A stretch of 64,000 nucleotides of DNA from Porodaedalea pini (Eukaryota > Basidiomycota > Agaricomycetes > Hymenochaetales > Hymenochaetaceae): the NCBI GenBank assembly GCA_002794775.1, contig NBAY01000032.1:62001-126000 (forward strand), given 5' to 3'. Below the pieces are notes generated by a model that was not told where the DNA came from, searched no databases, and was given only the letters and a program-made list of their open reading frames with translations. Positions 45,487 through 57,983 of this stretch are shown here, in pieces. Positions within the stretch are counted from its first letter, which is position 1. Each line of letters begins with the position of its first letter. Both the position numbers and the translations under genes were made by a program.

Positions 45487-47123
45487 TCAGGAGAATTCAA
45501 TATCGCTCACGCTTCTCTCGCTGTAGTCGTTCCTCCGTTGCTCCTCTCTCCCCTGCCTCTTTCAGATTGATCAGGAGTTGACCTCCGAGGACACAGAGAA
45601 GGGTGGGACTTCCAGCTGCAGCCAGGACATCTCCAACGAACGGATTGGTGCCTATGATACGAGCATCCACTATCCGTACAATGGAGCAGAAAATGACGCT
45701 GCGTGTGGTTAGTCTCTAGACATATTCAACACTGCCATTATCTGCTTACAAGCCGTAGTATATGACCTGATCTTCGACGAGAACTCTAACAAGGTGAAAG
45801 CCTTTGAACCCGGACGACAGTCTCCAGTACGAGGCTGCCTTGTAGAGCGCGAGGACCAGCAGAATGAGACCATATGCCATTGGTATAACCCTACCGTGGA
45901 TCAGAGAAAGCTATAGCATATCATAGTAAACTCACCATGAAATGATGACCAGTGATTGCAGAGGATCTCTGTTTTCCACGCAGATCGTGATACCCTCCGC
46001 AAGTCTCCCGACGGCAACTAATGTAGGCTAGTGTTCAGTCGAAGCAGATAGAATGAACAAGGGTCTTACTTTCATCGAACAAGTTGCCATAAATGAGTAT
46101 ACCAAGGTCGACAACCGTCTCCAAGCAAAGGAGGGATTTGAGACAGATATTCAATTTCCTGTCTGTCCGAGATCAAGCAGTAGTTACTGATTTAGAAAGC
46201 GAATGTTTACCTTGATGGTAAAGTGCTAAGACCCGAATGAGGAGTATGTCTGTGATTGTGTCATATGCGTAAAACAGTCAATTTAAATATGATCTCGTTT
46301 CCTTACAATCAATTAGTACGATAGTAATCCAGTCTAATATCTAGATAAGTGAACATTGCAATCGATAGCACTGAATGACTCACTTGCCAATGAAATAGTC
46401 CAATTTGAAAACAAGCCTGACTTATATGTCAGTGGAGAATATGTACGGTCTGAGCCTAAAACGCACAGCTGGAAATAACGGATGTTTGAGTGATTAGATA
46501 CCGACATAGTATTCTTATTCACTACTTACCTCGCAAGACTGTCTGTGAAGCCATAGGCTATTGAGATGGCAAATATTTAGTGCCGAGTGTTCCGCATGAC
46601 TATGCAAGATCCTGTAATGTTGTTGCTTACCAGTAATGTTACAAATAGCTCCCAGGAGCCCAACATAACGGTTCTGCACCATAATCAGAGGCGGTCCGGT
46701 CTTTAGGTATATACATATTGCGCTTACCGCAAAATAGATCAAGCTGACGAGGTTGCAAGGTTTGGACTTCGCATCCACACTTAGATTATGTTGTCAGAGT
46801 TTGCGAAAGAAAACCCACCCAGAAATATTTGACCTATACATTCACCTTGATAATTAGCTGCAGTGAGTGAGATTATAGAAGTTACATGCCTCCTTGTCCA
46901 TAGTAATAACTTCAGAAACGCTATTTTTCAGTCATGCTCTGCGCACAAGGTCATGCTACGTACTCGAATGATAGATTAAGACAATTGCGAGAGCAACATT
47001 GAAGTATTGCACAGTCACTGTTTCGGAGACAATGAACTGCACCAGGGTTGGATCGGCGGGCTCAGCATCCGAGCGAGTGAGAAGTGAGCGAGTCAGGTTA
47101 TGAGCAAACTCCAGAGTCGACAT
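45487..47123 (-). pseudogene. DUF6533-type membrane protein, array copy 3 (C-terminal frameshifts)
   Basis: The N-terminal exons resemble copy 1 (ATG at 47123; VSEVITMDKE; NRYVGLLGAICNIT at about 46676-46635). The C-terminal exon differs: between the KEAGER equivalent and the DIEFS end, copy 3 is four bases shorter than the intact copies (region about 45507-45560), through several one-base losses. This shifts the frame before the normal stop. The copy belongs to subfamily A with copy 1. The reading suggests recent decay, because the rest of the exon chain is largely preserved. Confidence 0.6.
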
Positions 47124-47739
47124 CATTGAGGTTATCTCGAGTGAACGTCCAGTATCGAGGGCCTTCTAGTCTTTTATATGTAGTTTAATAAAGAGAGAAC
47201 TGAGATTCGGCTTCGTCTAAGATGAGTTGAACTGTGGCAATTGCTTTCCGTGCAGATGAAGCATGAGGCTGAGTTCGATGACGCCGGAGAGCTGAGTTGA
47301 GTCGCGTAAAAGTTACCTTGTGCTTGAGTATGAACAGTCCATCGCGCAGGAAACAGGGACTCGAAGGAAGAAGTGTTCTGCATCAACGAGTTGCCGAGGT
47401 TGTTGAGAATGGCAACTTGATACACCCTGCAGTTGCAAGATGTCAGCGTTTTGCAACCGTTACGGTAAAATTGATCGTCTGCGCTGAGCTCGGATAGCTG
47501 CCTCACTCCTTAGAACAAGTTAGTCAAGATGATGCACGAGCTTCGCTTCTCACTGCAGATCGAGGTTCTGATTTATTCTGCGCGCTCGTAAGGAGCAGCA
47601 TGATAAGTTCTTGTATCACCCAGAGTCCTCATCGAACTGTGATGCTAACCAATTTGATACTACCCGAATAACGCGACGAACGCCAGAGAAATACGTGCAC
47701 ATCTGATTTGGGGAAGCGCTTTACAGTATTGTATTGTTA

Positions 47740-48780
47740 GCTACGATCGTCTGCTCCTGAGACAGCTGCCTCCAGTCAAACGAGATAACTTCGTCAGTGA
47801 GAGCAATCTCCCAGCTCTTCCGCTCCCGGTCGCCTTGCGACCTGTAGCATACATAAAGGCCCGGGATTGATGCCGCAGTAAAAAACCTACATGGTCGAAG
47901 AAAGTGCGCCGAGGCAGCATCGGAGGGTGGAGAATTGAAGCTCTGAGGACATACAAGAAGGGACGTTGTAAGAGAGCAAAGTGAGGAAGATGGTGGGGAG
48001 ACGTGGAATGAAGCAAGGGCGGCCGAGGTTTTAAAGGATGAGATACAATGAACGAAACCGAGGGAGCGAATCATACGAAGGCCAGGGCGAGTGAGTAAAG
48101 GAAACGCTGTGGGCGAAGATGTTGGGCGGCGCTCGGTGAGGAATGTGCGGTGGCAGTTGATTAACTAGAAATATGTGTAAGGAGTTTTAGATTCAGAGAA
48201 CGGGTAGAGGGAGGCAGAGGCGTGCCTTGGGTGGTATGTATTCTTCCTTGTCTCGCCGTCTTGCTCATATCCAGTCTCCCTCGTTAACTATACACCCTCC
48301 CATTTCATTTCATCGCCGCTCTTGGCGAAGCGGAAGCGCCAGGGCGCAGTAGATGGGAGGCACGAGTAGTTGGTTTGCCTCTGAGAAAGACACGGGTCGT
48401 ACACAATTGAGGCGACAAGAAGAGACGCACTAGATTCGCTTTGTCCTGCGCACCAATGTTCGTATCAGCCTCCCTCTTTCAACTCCGCCAATTCAATGCA
48501 CTGAATAAAACTCAACACAAACGTATCCACCAAGCAAAGGCATCTTCACAGACCGCCAGCCTTCCCCTCCGCCACCTCGCCAGCTACCTCATCAATCAAG
48601 TCCAAAATGCATCGTGCATCGGTGGCGGTAGCGGGCCACACAGGGCGCTGTTGTGAAGTCTCGTAGAGTGGCGGGGCGAGTGGGTCATCAGAGGTGAACA
48701 TGCGCTGGCGCTTGAGCGCCGGGTCGGCGGCGGCAGAGGCGGACGGAGACCATCATGGCCGGTTTGCAAACCTCGAGCAG
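47740..48780 (-). pseudogene. G-alpha-like GTPase gene, copy 4 (degraded)
   Basis: Closely related to copy 2. The P-loop exon reads FLRGKPTTR at about 48390-48365, so Ser is replaced by Pro and the following Leu-Lys is lost. The downstream block reads MIRSLGFVHCISSFKTSAAL (48074-48015) and keeps an open frame of 117 codons through RERKSWEIALTDEVISFDW to a stop at 47721. That is the longest intact stretch of this block in the array. I infer a decayed gene whose 3' block may still be open by chance. Confidence 0.5.
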
Positions 48781-49309
48781 GGAGAGGAGCAAGAGAAGAT
48801 AAGAGTAAAGGATGAAAACAGAGGAGGAAGAAAAAGCGACGAAGAGGGTGACAGCGTGCCAAAGATGGAAGAGAACGAGAACGAGAGAAACACTTCAACT
48901 TTGACGCGCCAATCTTGGATACTATTCCCTTCGTCGCTGTTGTTGTCATTGCTATCCCAACATCATCAGTTCTCTATGCGTCTCTTAGCTCTACCACAGA
49001 TGGTGCATACTGTGTCGTACTTCATTGTCGTACAGTCGGGTCAAAAGGCAAAGACGATGGTTGATGTGTGGATTCGATGAGCACGACTTGTCATCATAGA
49101 AAGTGACCGACAGAAGAAATATTGGACGCGCTGTTCTGCAAACAGGCCAACAGAACGACAACACATTTAAACTGCACAAATGCGAGCAATAAGCCGATAT
49201 TCCGATGAAACGAAGAGCATCGTATGACGCTCAGCATTCGCCGCACAGGGCATCGCGTGAAACGGGAACCACCGGTCCAACTCGGACCGGTTCATTGATG
49301 CACGTGCGG

Positions 49310-50400
49310 CTCTCTTGTACAGCTTTAAATTTGTCAACGACCCTGAACAACATGATCTCTTTCTTCAACCTGCTCGGCATACGTTATGGGCAATGTATCT
49401 TAATCTAATCAGAAATCTGAGCTTTACAGTCTCTATCATCAGCTCAAAACCTTGCTCGATATCGAATAGCTTTGTACCGCTGTCCTCATCGTGCTCGGAG
49501 GCACCACATCTGCTCGGCGTAAGCCTGAGGCTCATAAATTTATTCTCGACATTATCATGACTCCTGTGTTTCAATGGCGCATTACCGACGAATTTCGGGT
49601 CCGAAAAGATATATGGCATAGGGGACCGTTGCAATACTTAAGCTTGGCCTCATCAGTCTACATCGCAAGACGCTCGACTGGTGTTGGAGAAGGTGAGAAA
49701 CGAAATATAGGTGACGTTCTCTCCGGGTTGTTTTCTACAGCTCATGTCAGCATCTATATAACTGTGCACCACGTATAGAGGTGCTCGCGAACGACGATAT
49801 GATTAGTCCTCGATGCGGCGGGATCTCTAACATATGGAATGCAATGCTTCGACAGATGTACATCTCAGTATCCAAGACTTTCGGGTACTTCGCTATCAAC
49901 TAAATTTCGCCTGAGGAGTCTACTTGCATGCGATGACCTAGGCCAACCATCGTTAACTCGGTTTCCGCATGATCATGAAACGTGTCAATGCCGCCAATCG
50001 TCACTTTTGCAATATCTACGCTCCGTCTTCGTCGAATCTCGACATTCAATTTCAAAGGTGTGGAACTCGATGATTTATAGGAGAGTAGGTTGCTGGTAGC
50101 TGCACCTCCAACTGGCGCGTCGCATGAAAAATTCAGTTTCGTTGGTGGGTACACTCTCGCAAGCCGTCAGAACGCGCTTGAAGAGATGGTGTCCATGTAG
50201 GTTTGCTCGCTTCTTGCTACTGCCACCCATGATACTGCCACCAGCTCATCACGTCGCATTCTCTGCCATAGGCGGTATGATACGAGTTATTGAATATGCG
50301 TCACGATACAAACTTGGCTTACTATAATCATGACGGTGCTTACCGGACGTCAATAAACTGTTGTATCCGGAAAGCATCATAGAGGTACAATGTATCACAT
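49310..50400 (-). other. Conserved unrecognised segments of unit 4
   Basis: Block C (50154-49900) is open over 84 codons: MYPPTKLNFSCDAPVGGAAT, then VDIAKVTIGGIDTFHD and QVDSSGEI before the stop. Block D (49634-49365) is open over 89 codons: LKHRSHDNVENKFMSL, then SGTKLFDIEQGFELMIETVK. These are the cleanest versions of both blocks and the best queries for a search. No signal peptide or domain is recognised. Confidence 0.45.
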
Positions 50401-50833
50401 ATTTCTACTCATTTACTTTAGCGGGACCACCTGACGTGAGTCCGACACGGACTGGAAGTCTATTGTGCTGGTACTGCAAATTTTACTTCAGTGGTCGCCC
50501 GGCGTATGAGAATCGGTGATAAATGCGTTGGCTGAGTTTACTTCGCACAAGCAGAGCTTCGACAGATACGCATAACAAGCCAATAAATTGACATTCTTAC
50601 TCATATATATGGTATCCTTCCCTCGCGCTTGGCCGACTCGATTGAATAGTGATATATCTCAACCCTGCGGGTGAATGATAAATAATGTGGTACGAGAATT
50701 CCAAGGTCAAACAATCGATAACGAATTACTAGTTACTGAGCGAGCAAGAGGGATTCCGAGCTTCGGAAACACCATCGCGCTTTGGCCATCCATCATCCCA
50801 GTCATGCTGCGAACACAGAAAGTAGGACTCACC

Positions 50834-52463
50834 TCAGGAGAACTCAATATCGCTCACGCTCCTCGGCCTGTAGTTCGTTCCTCCGTTGGCTCCCCTCTCT
50901 CCTGCCTCTTTCAGATTGATCAGAAGCTGACCTCCGAGGACACAGAGAGGGGTGGGATTTCCAACTGCAACCAGGACATCTCCAATGAAAGGATTGATGG
51001 CCTCGACATAAATGGATATTATCCTAGAAATGCAGCAGAAAATGACACTACGCGTGGTTAGCCTCCAGGTACATCGAACATAATAATCTGCTTACAAGCC
51101 GTAGTATATGATCTGATCTTCGACAAGAATTCTAACAAGGCGAAACCCCTTGAACCCGGATGACAGTCTCCAGTACTCTGCTGCCTTGTAAAGCGCCAGT
51201 CCCAGCAAAATGAGACCATATGTCATTGGTATAACCCTACCGTGGGTCAGAGAAAGCTGTAGCATAGCATAACAAACTCACCATGAAATGGTAGACAGTT
51301 TTTGCGGAGGTCCTCTGTTTGCTCCGCAAACCGTTATACCCTCTGCAAGACTAAAGACGACAACTAAAACAGACTAATCTTCAGTCGAAGCAGATAGGAT
51401 GAACAAAGGGTCTTACTGTCTTCAAACAAGGTGCCATAAATGAGAAGGCCAAGGTCGACAGCTGCCTCTAATCCAAGGAGTGATTTGAGGCAGATATCCA
51501 ATTTCCTATCTGTGAGAGCTCAAGCAGTAGTCACTGGTTTAGAAAGCGAATGCTTGCCTTGATGATAAAGTGCTATGACCCGGATGAGGAGGATGTCTGT
51601 GATTGTGTCATAAGTATACGACAGCTAAATCAAATGCGATCTCGTTTTCTTACAATCAATTAGTACGGTAGTAATCCAGTCTAACGTCTAGGTAAGTGAA
51701 GATCGCAATCGATAAGCACTGAATGACTCACTTGCCAATGAAAAAGTCCAGGTTGAAAACAAGCCTGACTTGCATGTCAGTGGAGAACATGTATAGCCAT
51801 GAACTAAGACGTACAGCTGGAGATAACAGATATTTAATTGATTAGGTACCGACATAGTATTCTTATTGACTACTTACCTCGCAAGACTTTCAGTGAAACC
51901 ATAGACTATTGAGATGGCAAACATTTAGTGCCGAGTGTTCCGCATGGCAGCAAAATCCTGTAGTGCTGTCACTTACGCGTTATGTTACAAATAGCTCCCA
52001 GGAGCCCGACATACCGGTTCTGCGCAACAATCAGAGTTCGTCCGGTCTTCAGGCATATGACGCTTACAGTAAAGTATATCAAGCTGACGGGGTTGCACGG
52101 TTTGGACTTTGCCATCACGATCAGATTATGAAGCCAGAATTTGCGAAAGAAACCCACCCAGAAATATTTGACCTATACATCCACTTTAATAATGAGCTGC
52201 ACCGAAGAAGATTGCAGGAGATCCATACCTCCTTGTCCATAGTGATAACTTCAGACACAACGTTTTTTCAGTTGGGCTCTGCGCACAAGGTCATGCTACG
52301 TACTCGAATGATAGATTAAAACAATTGTAAGCGCCACAGCAAAGTATTCTGCAGTTACTATTTCGGAGACAAACAACTGCAATAGGCTTGGATCGATGGG
52401 CTCAGCGTCAGAGCGAGTGTGAAGCGAGCGAGTCAGGTTATAGGAAAACTCCAGAGTCGACAT
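50834..52463 (-). CDS. DUF6533-type integral membrane protein, array copy 4
   Basis: Start exon from the ATG at 52463: MSTLEFSYNLTRSLHTRSDA, then VALTIVLIYHS. The C-terminus is intact: KEAGERGANGGTNYRPRSVS and DIEFS, stop at 50834. The acceptor of intron 1 is doubtful: the AG used in other copies has been lost, and the nearest AG (about 52282) opens into a TGA before VVSEVITMDKE. The copy is mosaic, with an A-like middle part and B-like upstream flank. It may be a recent pseudogene or use another acceptor. Confidence 0.6.
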
Positions 52464-53169
52464 CGTTGAGGTCCTCGTGAGTGAACGTCCAGTATCAAGA
52501 GCATTCTCGATTCTTTGTATGTTTCCGTGCTGACGAAGCCTGAGGCTGAGCATCATGATGTCGGAGAGCGGCGCACGTAGATGATACTTTGTATTCAAGC
52601 ATCCGCAGCTTCAGGACCTCGGAAACAGGGACTCGAAGGAAGATAGAAATGTTCCACATCAGCAGGTTGCCGGCGTCTCTGTAGGTAGATATGTAGGTCC
52701 GTGTCCCTAAAAGAGAGCATCAGGATGTCGTAGCACACGTCAGGAATGCAAAGCACAGATCCTCCAGCGCCTCTCCAAAGATCTCCAGTCACTTGCCCCA
52801 AGTTGAGAAAAAGCTGGGGAGTTGGAAGATGCCAACACTGCGATCGTTTCGGTCGAATCAATGATCCGCACTTAGTAATTCTCATCTTTTAAAACAAGTA
52901 CTAGTGATGCACGGGCTTCCTTTCTCACTGAAGTCTGAAACCGAGGAAGTGAGTTTCCTTCTGTGCACTCGTGAGGAGCTGCATAACAGGCTCTCATATC
53001 ACTCCAAGAGTCCGAGCTGCGCCTTGTCCTCATCAAATTATCATGCTACCCAATTGGATATCGCCTGGAAAATACGCGCACATCTGACTGGAGACAGTGT
53101 TCAAGGAGCTTGGCAAGGATATCCTAGTTTACAACACTGTAAGCTACTCGTAAAATGCTCCCTCCAGTC

Positions 53170-54170
53170 ATGTAGGATGACTTCGTCAGTAAGAGTAATC
53201 CTCATGCTCTTCCGCTCTCGTCCGTATTGCGGTCTTGTAGCATCCCATAATAGCCGGAGAGTGGCGCCGTGGTACGAAATCTACATCGTTGAGGCAAGTG
53301 CGCCGAGGCAGCAATGGAAGGTGGAGAATTGAAACTCTGCGAGTATAGTAGATGCGGCACTGTAAGAGAGCATGACGAGTGCGGTGGGGCAGGTGCCGTG
53401 AAATGAAGCAGGGGCGGCCGAGGTTGTAGAGGATGAGAGGCAATAGATGAAACCGAAGGTGTGGATCATACGAGGGTCAAGGAAAGAGAGAAAAGGAAAT
53501 GCCGCGACGAGGATGGTGAGTGCCGCTCGGTGCGGGGTGCGCCGGCGGGGGGAGGGGGGTTAATTAGATAGAAATCTCTGTAAGGAGCATTCGTTCTGAG
53601 CGATGGGTAGAGAGAGGCAGACGGCGAGTTTGGGGTGGTAGGACGGACACGATACGCACATGTCCCTCCCCGTCTCGTAGTCTCCCTCGCCACCCATATC
53701 CCTTCCCAACCCACTTCATTGCCGCCCTTAATGCACGAAATCGTGCTTACTTTTAACGGTAGTCGATTTCCCCTTTGAAAAAGAGACGTGCCGGAAGGTT
53801 CAGTCATTGCGTGCAGATTCGTCTCGTCCTACGCATCAACGTACATATCAGCTTCCTTCTCCAGACCCCACCAACGCAACGCAATGCAACCAGCCAATCA
53901 ACGAATAGAAAGACTCACCTTCACAGCCTGCGGGCCCTTCCTCTCCGCCGCGCACTGCCTTGCCAGTTCTTCATCAGTCAAGTCCGATATCCGTCTAGCG
54001 TCGGCGTCAGCGCGCACGCGGAGTTCCGTAGGGCATGTATGGGCGGGTCATCGAAGGTGAGCGGGCGCTGATTCTCGAGCATCAGGTTAGTGGCGGAGGT
54101 GGAGGAAAGTATGCGGTCGTCGCAAACGACGTCGGCCGGTGGTCTGGGGGCACACCGGACGGAGACCTCG
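53170..54170 (-). pseudogene. G-alpha-like GTPase gene, copy 5
   Basis: The P-loop exon reads FSKGKSTTVK at about 53781-53752 and is followed by a GTAAGC donor, so GKST is intact. The 5' exon (about 54000-53920) encodes a relative of the SDLIDEELARQ...ERKGPQAVK segment. The downstream block (about 53570-53170) reads MIHTFGFIYCLSSSTTSAAP and LVMLSYSAASTILAEFQFST, as in copy 7. Frame breaks between blocks remain. An intron splits the P-loop strand from GKST in all copies of this family. Confidence 0.52.
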
Positions 54171-54689
54171 AACAGAAGGGACTCAGGGTAGGAGAATGTA
54201 ATTAATGGAAATGGAGAGTGAGTTCACAGAAAGAATAAGAAAGGAACCGAGGGAGATGAGCGATGGGTGTGTCAAGGAGAATGAGAGACGCATTCGTTTC
54301 GACGCGCGCCCCGACTCGACTAATAATAATATTCCCTCCTCCCGACTGATGCCATTGATATCCCAGTGTACCACTGACATCATCAGTCCTCTATCCATCC
54401 CTTAGCTCTACCGCGGTTGGTGGATAGCGTATCGTGTTGCATTGTCATAGAGTCGCTCTTGACGTAGTAAGGTTCGGGTCGAGGGGCAGAGACGGCCGTT
54501 CCAACTCAAGGATCCAGGAAGCACGCCTTGTTGGCCACAGGAAAAACCCGACACAGGACTGTGAAAAGACTTCAACAGGTTGTCTACAGACACGCCAGCA
54601 GGTTTCCGAGGACCTCTAAAAATCCCTCATGCATATGGACGGAAACAAGTATTCTGAAGAAACGACGAACAAAACTCCGGACGGCGACC

Positions 54690-55860
54690 CTCATGTATCA
54701 TGTTCTGAATTGTTCGCCATCCGCCGCGTTCGTCGTACGGTCGCACCATCCGTAATCATCTGAACGAGCTGGTTGAGACTGCTCAAAGCCGTTTTCGTGT
54801 TTTCGCTTGAAAAGGGAATCATGGAGACCCGGTCCGAGTCACGTGCGAGCCCGCGTACTGGCAACGATCTTGTACGTTTCTTCAACCTGCTCAGTGCTCA
54901 GTATGCTTTTAGGTGAAGTGTTGTATTAGATCAAAAACTCTAAGCTTCAGAGTCTTAACCTTCAGCTCAGAGCTTGTACTCAATATCGAATAGCTTCGTA
55001 CCGCTGTCCTTATCATGCTTGAGCACAAGGCTCATAAATTTATTCGCGACGTTATCACCATTCCTGCGCTTCCAGTTCAACGACGTGCAACCCGTACGAG
55101 CCTTGGGTCCAAAATCCGGTGTAGCAGCTGCTTCATCTCCGGACGCTCGACTAGCATTGGAGAGGGAGAGAAACGAAACAAAGGTGACGTTCTCGTTGGG
55201 TTGTTTTCTATGGCTTTTGTCGGCATTTATCTATCTGTGCACTAGGTATAAAGGTGCTTGCAAACATTGATACGATCGATTCTTAATTCGGTAGGATTTC
55301 TAATGCATGCGTTCGACATGTGTACATATCAGTACCCAAGACCTTCTGGAATTTTGCTATCAACTAAATTTCGCCTGAGGAGTCTACTTGCATGCAATGA
55401 TCTAAGACAACTATCGTGGACTCCGATCCTGCACGATCTTTAAATGTGCCAATGCCACCAATTGTCGCTTTTGCAATATCTACGTTCTCCGGTTTAGAAC
55501 GCAGATATTAGTAGGTGTGGAACTCGATGATCTATAGGAGAGCGGGTTGCTGATAACTGCACGTCTGACTGGCGAGTCGCATTATAAATTCAGTTTCATA
55601 GGTAGATATACTCTCGCAGACTAGCAGAAGGCGCTTGTACAGATGATGTCTATGTACATTTACTCGCTTCTTGGTGTCACCCATGATACTGCCTACAAGT
55701 TCTTTATGTGGCATTTTCTGCCATAGACGGCTTGATTCAAGTTATTAAATATGCGACGTGGCTGAAACTTGGCTTGATGACGACCATACTCACAGGAAGT
55801 CAATAAACCGTTGCATCCGGAAAGCATCACAGAGGGCTATGTATCACATATTTCTACTCG
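54690..55860 (-). other. Conserved unrecognised segments of unit 5
   Basis: Block C ends with IAKATIGGIGTFKDRAGSES, TIVVLDHCMQ and VDSSGEI, then a stop near 55363, all open. Its upstream part (55714-55532) reads MPHKELVGSIMGDTKKRVNV and MRLASQTCSYQQPALL. Block D (about 54690-55080) is partly rearranged compared with the other units. Confidence 0.4.
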
Positions 55861-56340
55861 TTTACTTTACGGAGACCACCTGGTGTGCGTTCGATGTAGA
55901 CTGAAAATCTATTGTGCTGTTACTGGAATCTTGACTTCAGCAGTCGCTCGGCGCATGAGAACCGGTGGCAAGGCGTATTTTTGACTGAGTTTACTCTGTA
56001 CAAACAGAGCTTCGACACACAACAAGCAAACAATTGTGGACCATATACCAGTACCTACTGGTATATGGTTTCATCCTATCGCACTTCTCTATCTTAATTG
56101 AACAGTAATATAGCTCGACCTGGGAACCCTAGAGTGAGTGATAAATAATGCAATCGAACACTCGACAACGGACACGAAATTGGTAAGTATAAGTAGGCTC
56201 TGCCATTACTGCTGGTGACTAGGCGAAGAGGAATTCCGGGCTTAGGGAAGAGCTTCGTGCTTTGACCATCCGCTGTTCTAGCTATGCGAATACAACGAGT
56301 CAGATGATTTGGAAAGTAGAAAAACAATGCGGGACTTACA

Positions 56341-57983
56341 TCAGGAGAACTCAATGTCACTCACGCTCCTGGCGCTATAGTTCATTCCTCCATTGGCTCC
56401 CCTCTCCCCTGCCTCCTTCAGGTTGATCAATAGCTGACCTCCGAGGACACAGATAAGGGTGGGACTTCCAGCTGCATGCAGGAGATTTGAAACGAAAGGA
56501 TTGATGCCCGCGAAAAGAATATTCACTATCTGCAGAATGGAGCAAAAAATGACACTACGTACAGTTAGCCTCCATACGTATTGAACAATGTGATTATTTG
56601 CTTACAAGCCGTAATATATGACCTGATCCTCGACGAGAATTCTAACAAGCTGAAAGCCTTTGAACCCGGATGACAGTCTCCAGTACTCTGCTGCCTTGTA
56701 GAGCGCCAGGCCCAGAAGAATGAGACCATATGTCATTGGTATAACCCTACCGTGGGTCAGAGAAAGCTGCAGCATGATATAATAAACTCACCATGTAATG
56801 ATGTACAGTGATTGCGGAGGTTCTCTCTTGAGCACGCAAATTGTGATGCCCTCCGCAAGTCTCCTGACGGCAACTAAAACATACTAATGTTCAGTTGAAG
56901 CAGGTAGGATGAATGCAGGTCTTACTTTCTTCAAACAAACAGCTATAAATAAGAAGGCCAAGAACGACAAGTGCCTCTAATCCAAGGAGGGATTTGAGGC
57001 AGATATCCATCTTCCTGTCTGTCAGAACTCAAGCAGTAGTTACTGATTTAGAAAGCGAATGCTTGCCTTGATGGTAAAGTGCTAAGACCCGGATGAGGAG
57101 GATGTCTGTGATTGTATCATAAGCATACGATAGCCAAATCAAGTTTCGAGCTCGTTTTCTTACAGTCTATCAGGACGAAAGTGGTCCAACCTAGCATCTG
57201 GGTGAGTAATCATTGCAATCGGTAGCACTGGACCACCCACTGGACACCGAAGCGGTCCAAAGTGAGAACCGACCTGGCCCGCAAGTCAATAGAATGCATA
57301 TGCGACCATGAGCTAAGACGTACAACTGAGAATAATGGATGCCCAAGTGATCAGATATCGTCATCGTATTCTTATCCACTGCTTACCTCTCAAGACTTTC
57401 CGTGAAACCAAAGTCTATTGAAATGGCAAGCTTTCAGTGCCAAGTGTTCCACATGACCTTTCAAAATCCTGCAATACTGTCACTCACGAGTTATCATAGA
57501 AATAGCTCCCAGAAGCCCGATATAACGGTTCTGCATCATAATCAGGGGTGATCCGGTCTTCAGCAATTTACGTATGGCGCTTACCGCAAAGTAGATCAAG
57601 CTGACGGGGTTGCACGGCTTGGACTTTGTCACCAAAATTAAATTGTGAGACTAGAATTGCAGGAAGAAACTCACCCAGAAATATTTCACCTATATATCCA
57701 CCTTGATAAGTAACAGCACTGAACGAGTTTGTAGAGGATCGATACCTCCTTGTCCAGAGTGATAACTTCAGAAACGATGATTTCTTTCAGTCTAGGCACT
57801 ACACGCAAAATCATGTCACGCACTCGAATGGTAGACCAAAACAGTTGCGAGCGCAACATTGAAGTATTGCACAGTCACTGTTTCGGAGACAAATAACTGC
57901 ACCAGGTTTGGATTGATGGGCTCAGCATCCGAGCGAATGTGAAGTGAGCGAGTCAGGTTATGAGCAAGCTCCAGAGTCGACAT
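56341..57983 (-). CDS. DUF6533-type integral membrane protein, array copy 5
   Basis: Subfamily B. The start exon (ATG at 57983) is followed by a strong GTGCGT donor that rejoins in phase to IIVSEVITLDKE. A QLYVLAHGRICILLTCG segment and the FSLWTASVSSGW tract are shared with copy 2. The C-terminus is intact: INPFVSNLLHAAGSPTLICV, LLINLKEAGERGANGGMNY and SVSDIEFS with stop at 56341. This is the copy in which I found the fewest problems and the best candidate for a functional gene. Confidence 0.7.

Larger units (their letters stand above)
41790..47180. repeat. Tandem array unit 3 (about 5.4 kb)
   Basis: A full unit: G-alpha-like gene (42470-43380), conserved segments (43700-44960) and DUF6533 copy 3 (45487-47123). 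Its left part (about 42160-42330) carries a 170-bp insert with a C-run, also found in unit 6 at 58420-58570 and absent from units 5 and 7 at the same position. Confidence 0.8.
47180..52510. repeat. Tandem array unit 4 (about 5.3 kb)
   Basis: A full unit: G-alpha-like gene (47740-48780), conserved segments (49310-50400) and DUF6533 copy 4 (50834-52463). Its left third is nearly the same as unit 2 (subfamily A), while the upstream flank of its DUF6533 gene is subfamily B-like, so the unit is mosaic. Confidence 0.8.

Noticed and set aside
52904..53332. 142-codon plus-strand ORF in the array spacer
   Set aside because: The frame is not kept in the equivalent spacer of unit 7, and the minus strand of the same region carries the blocks conserved between units.
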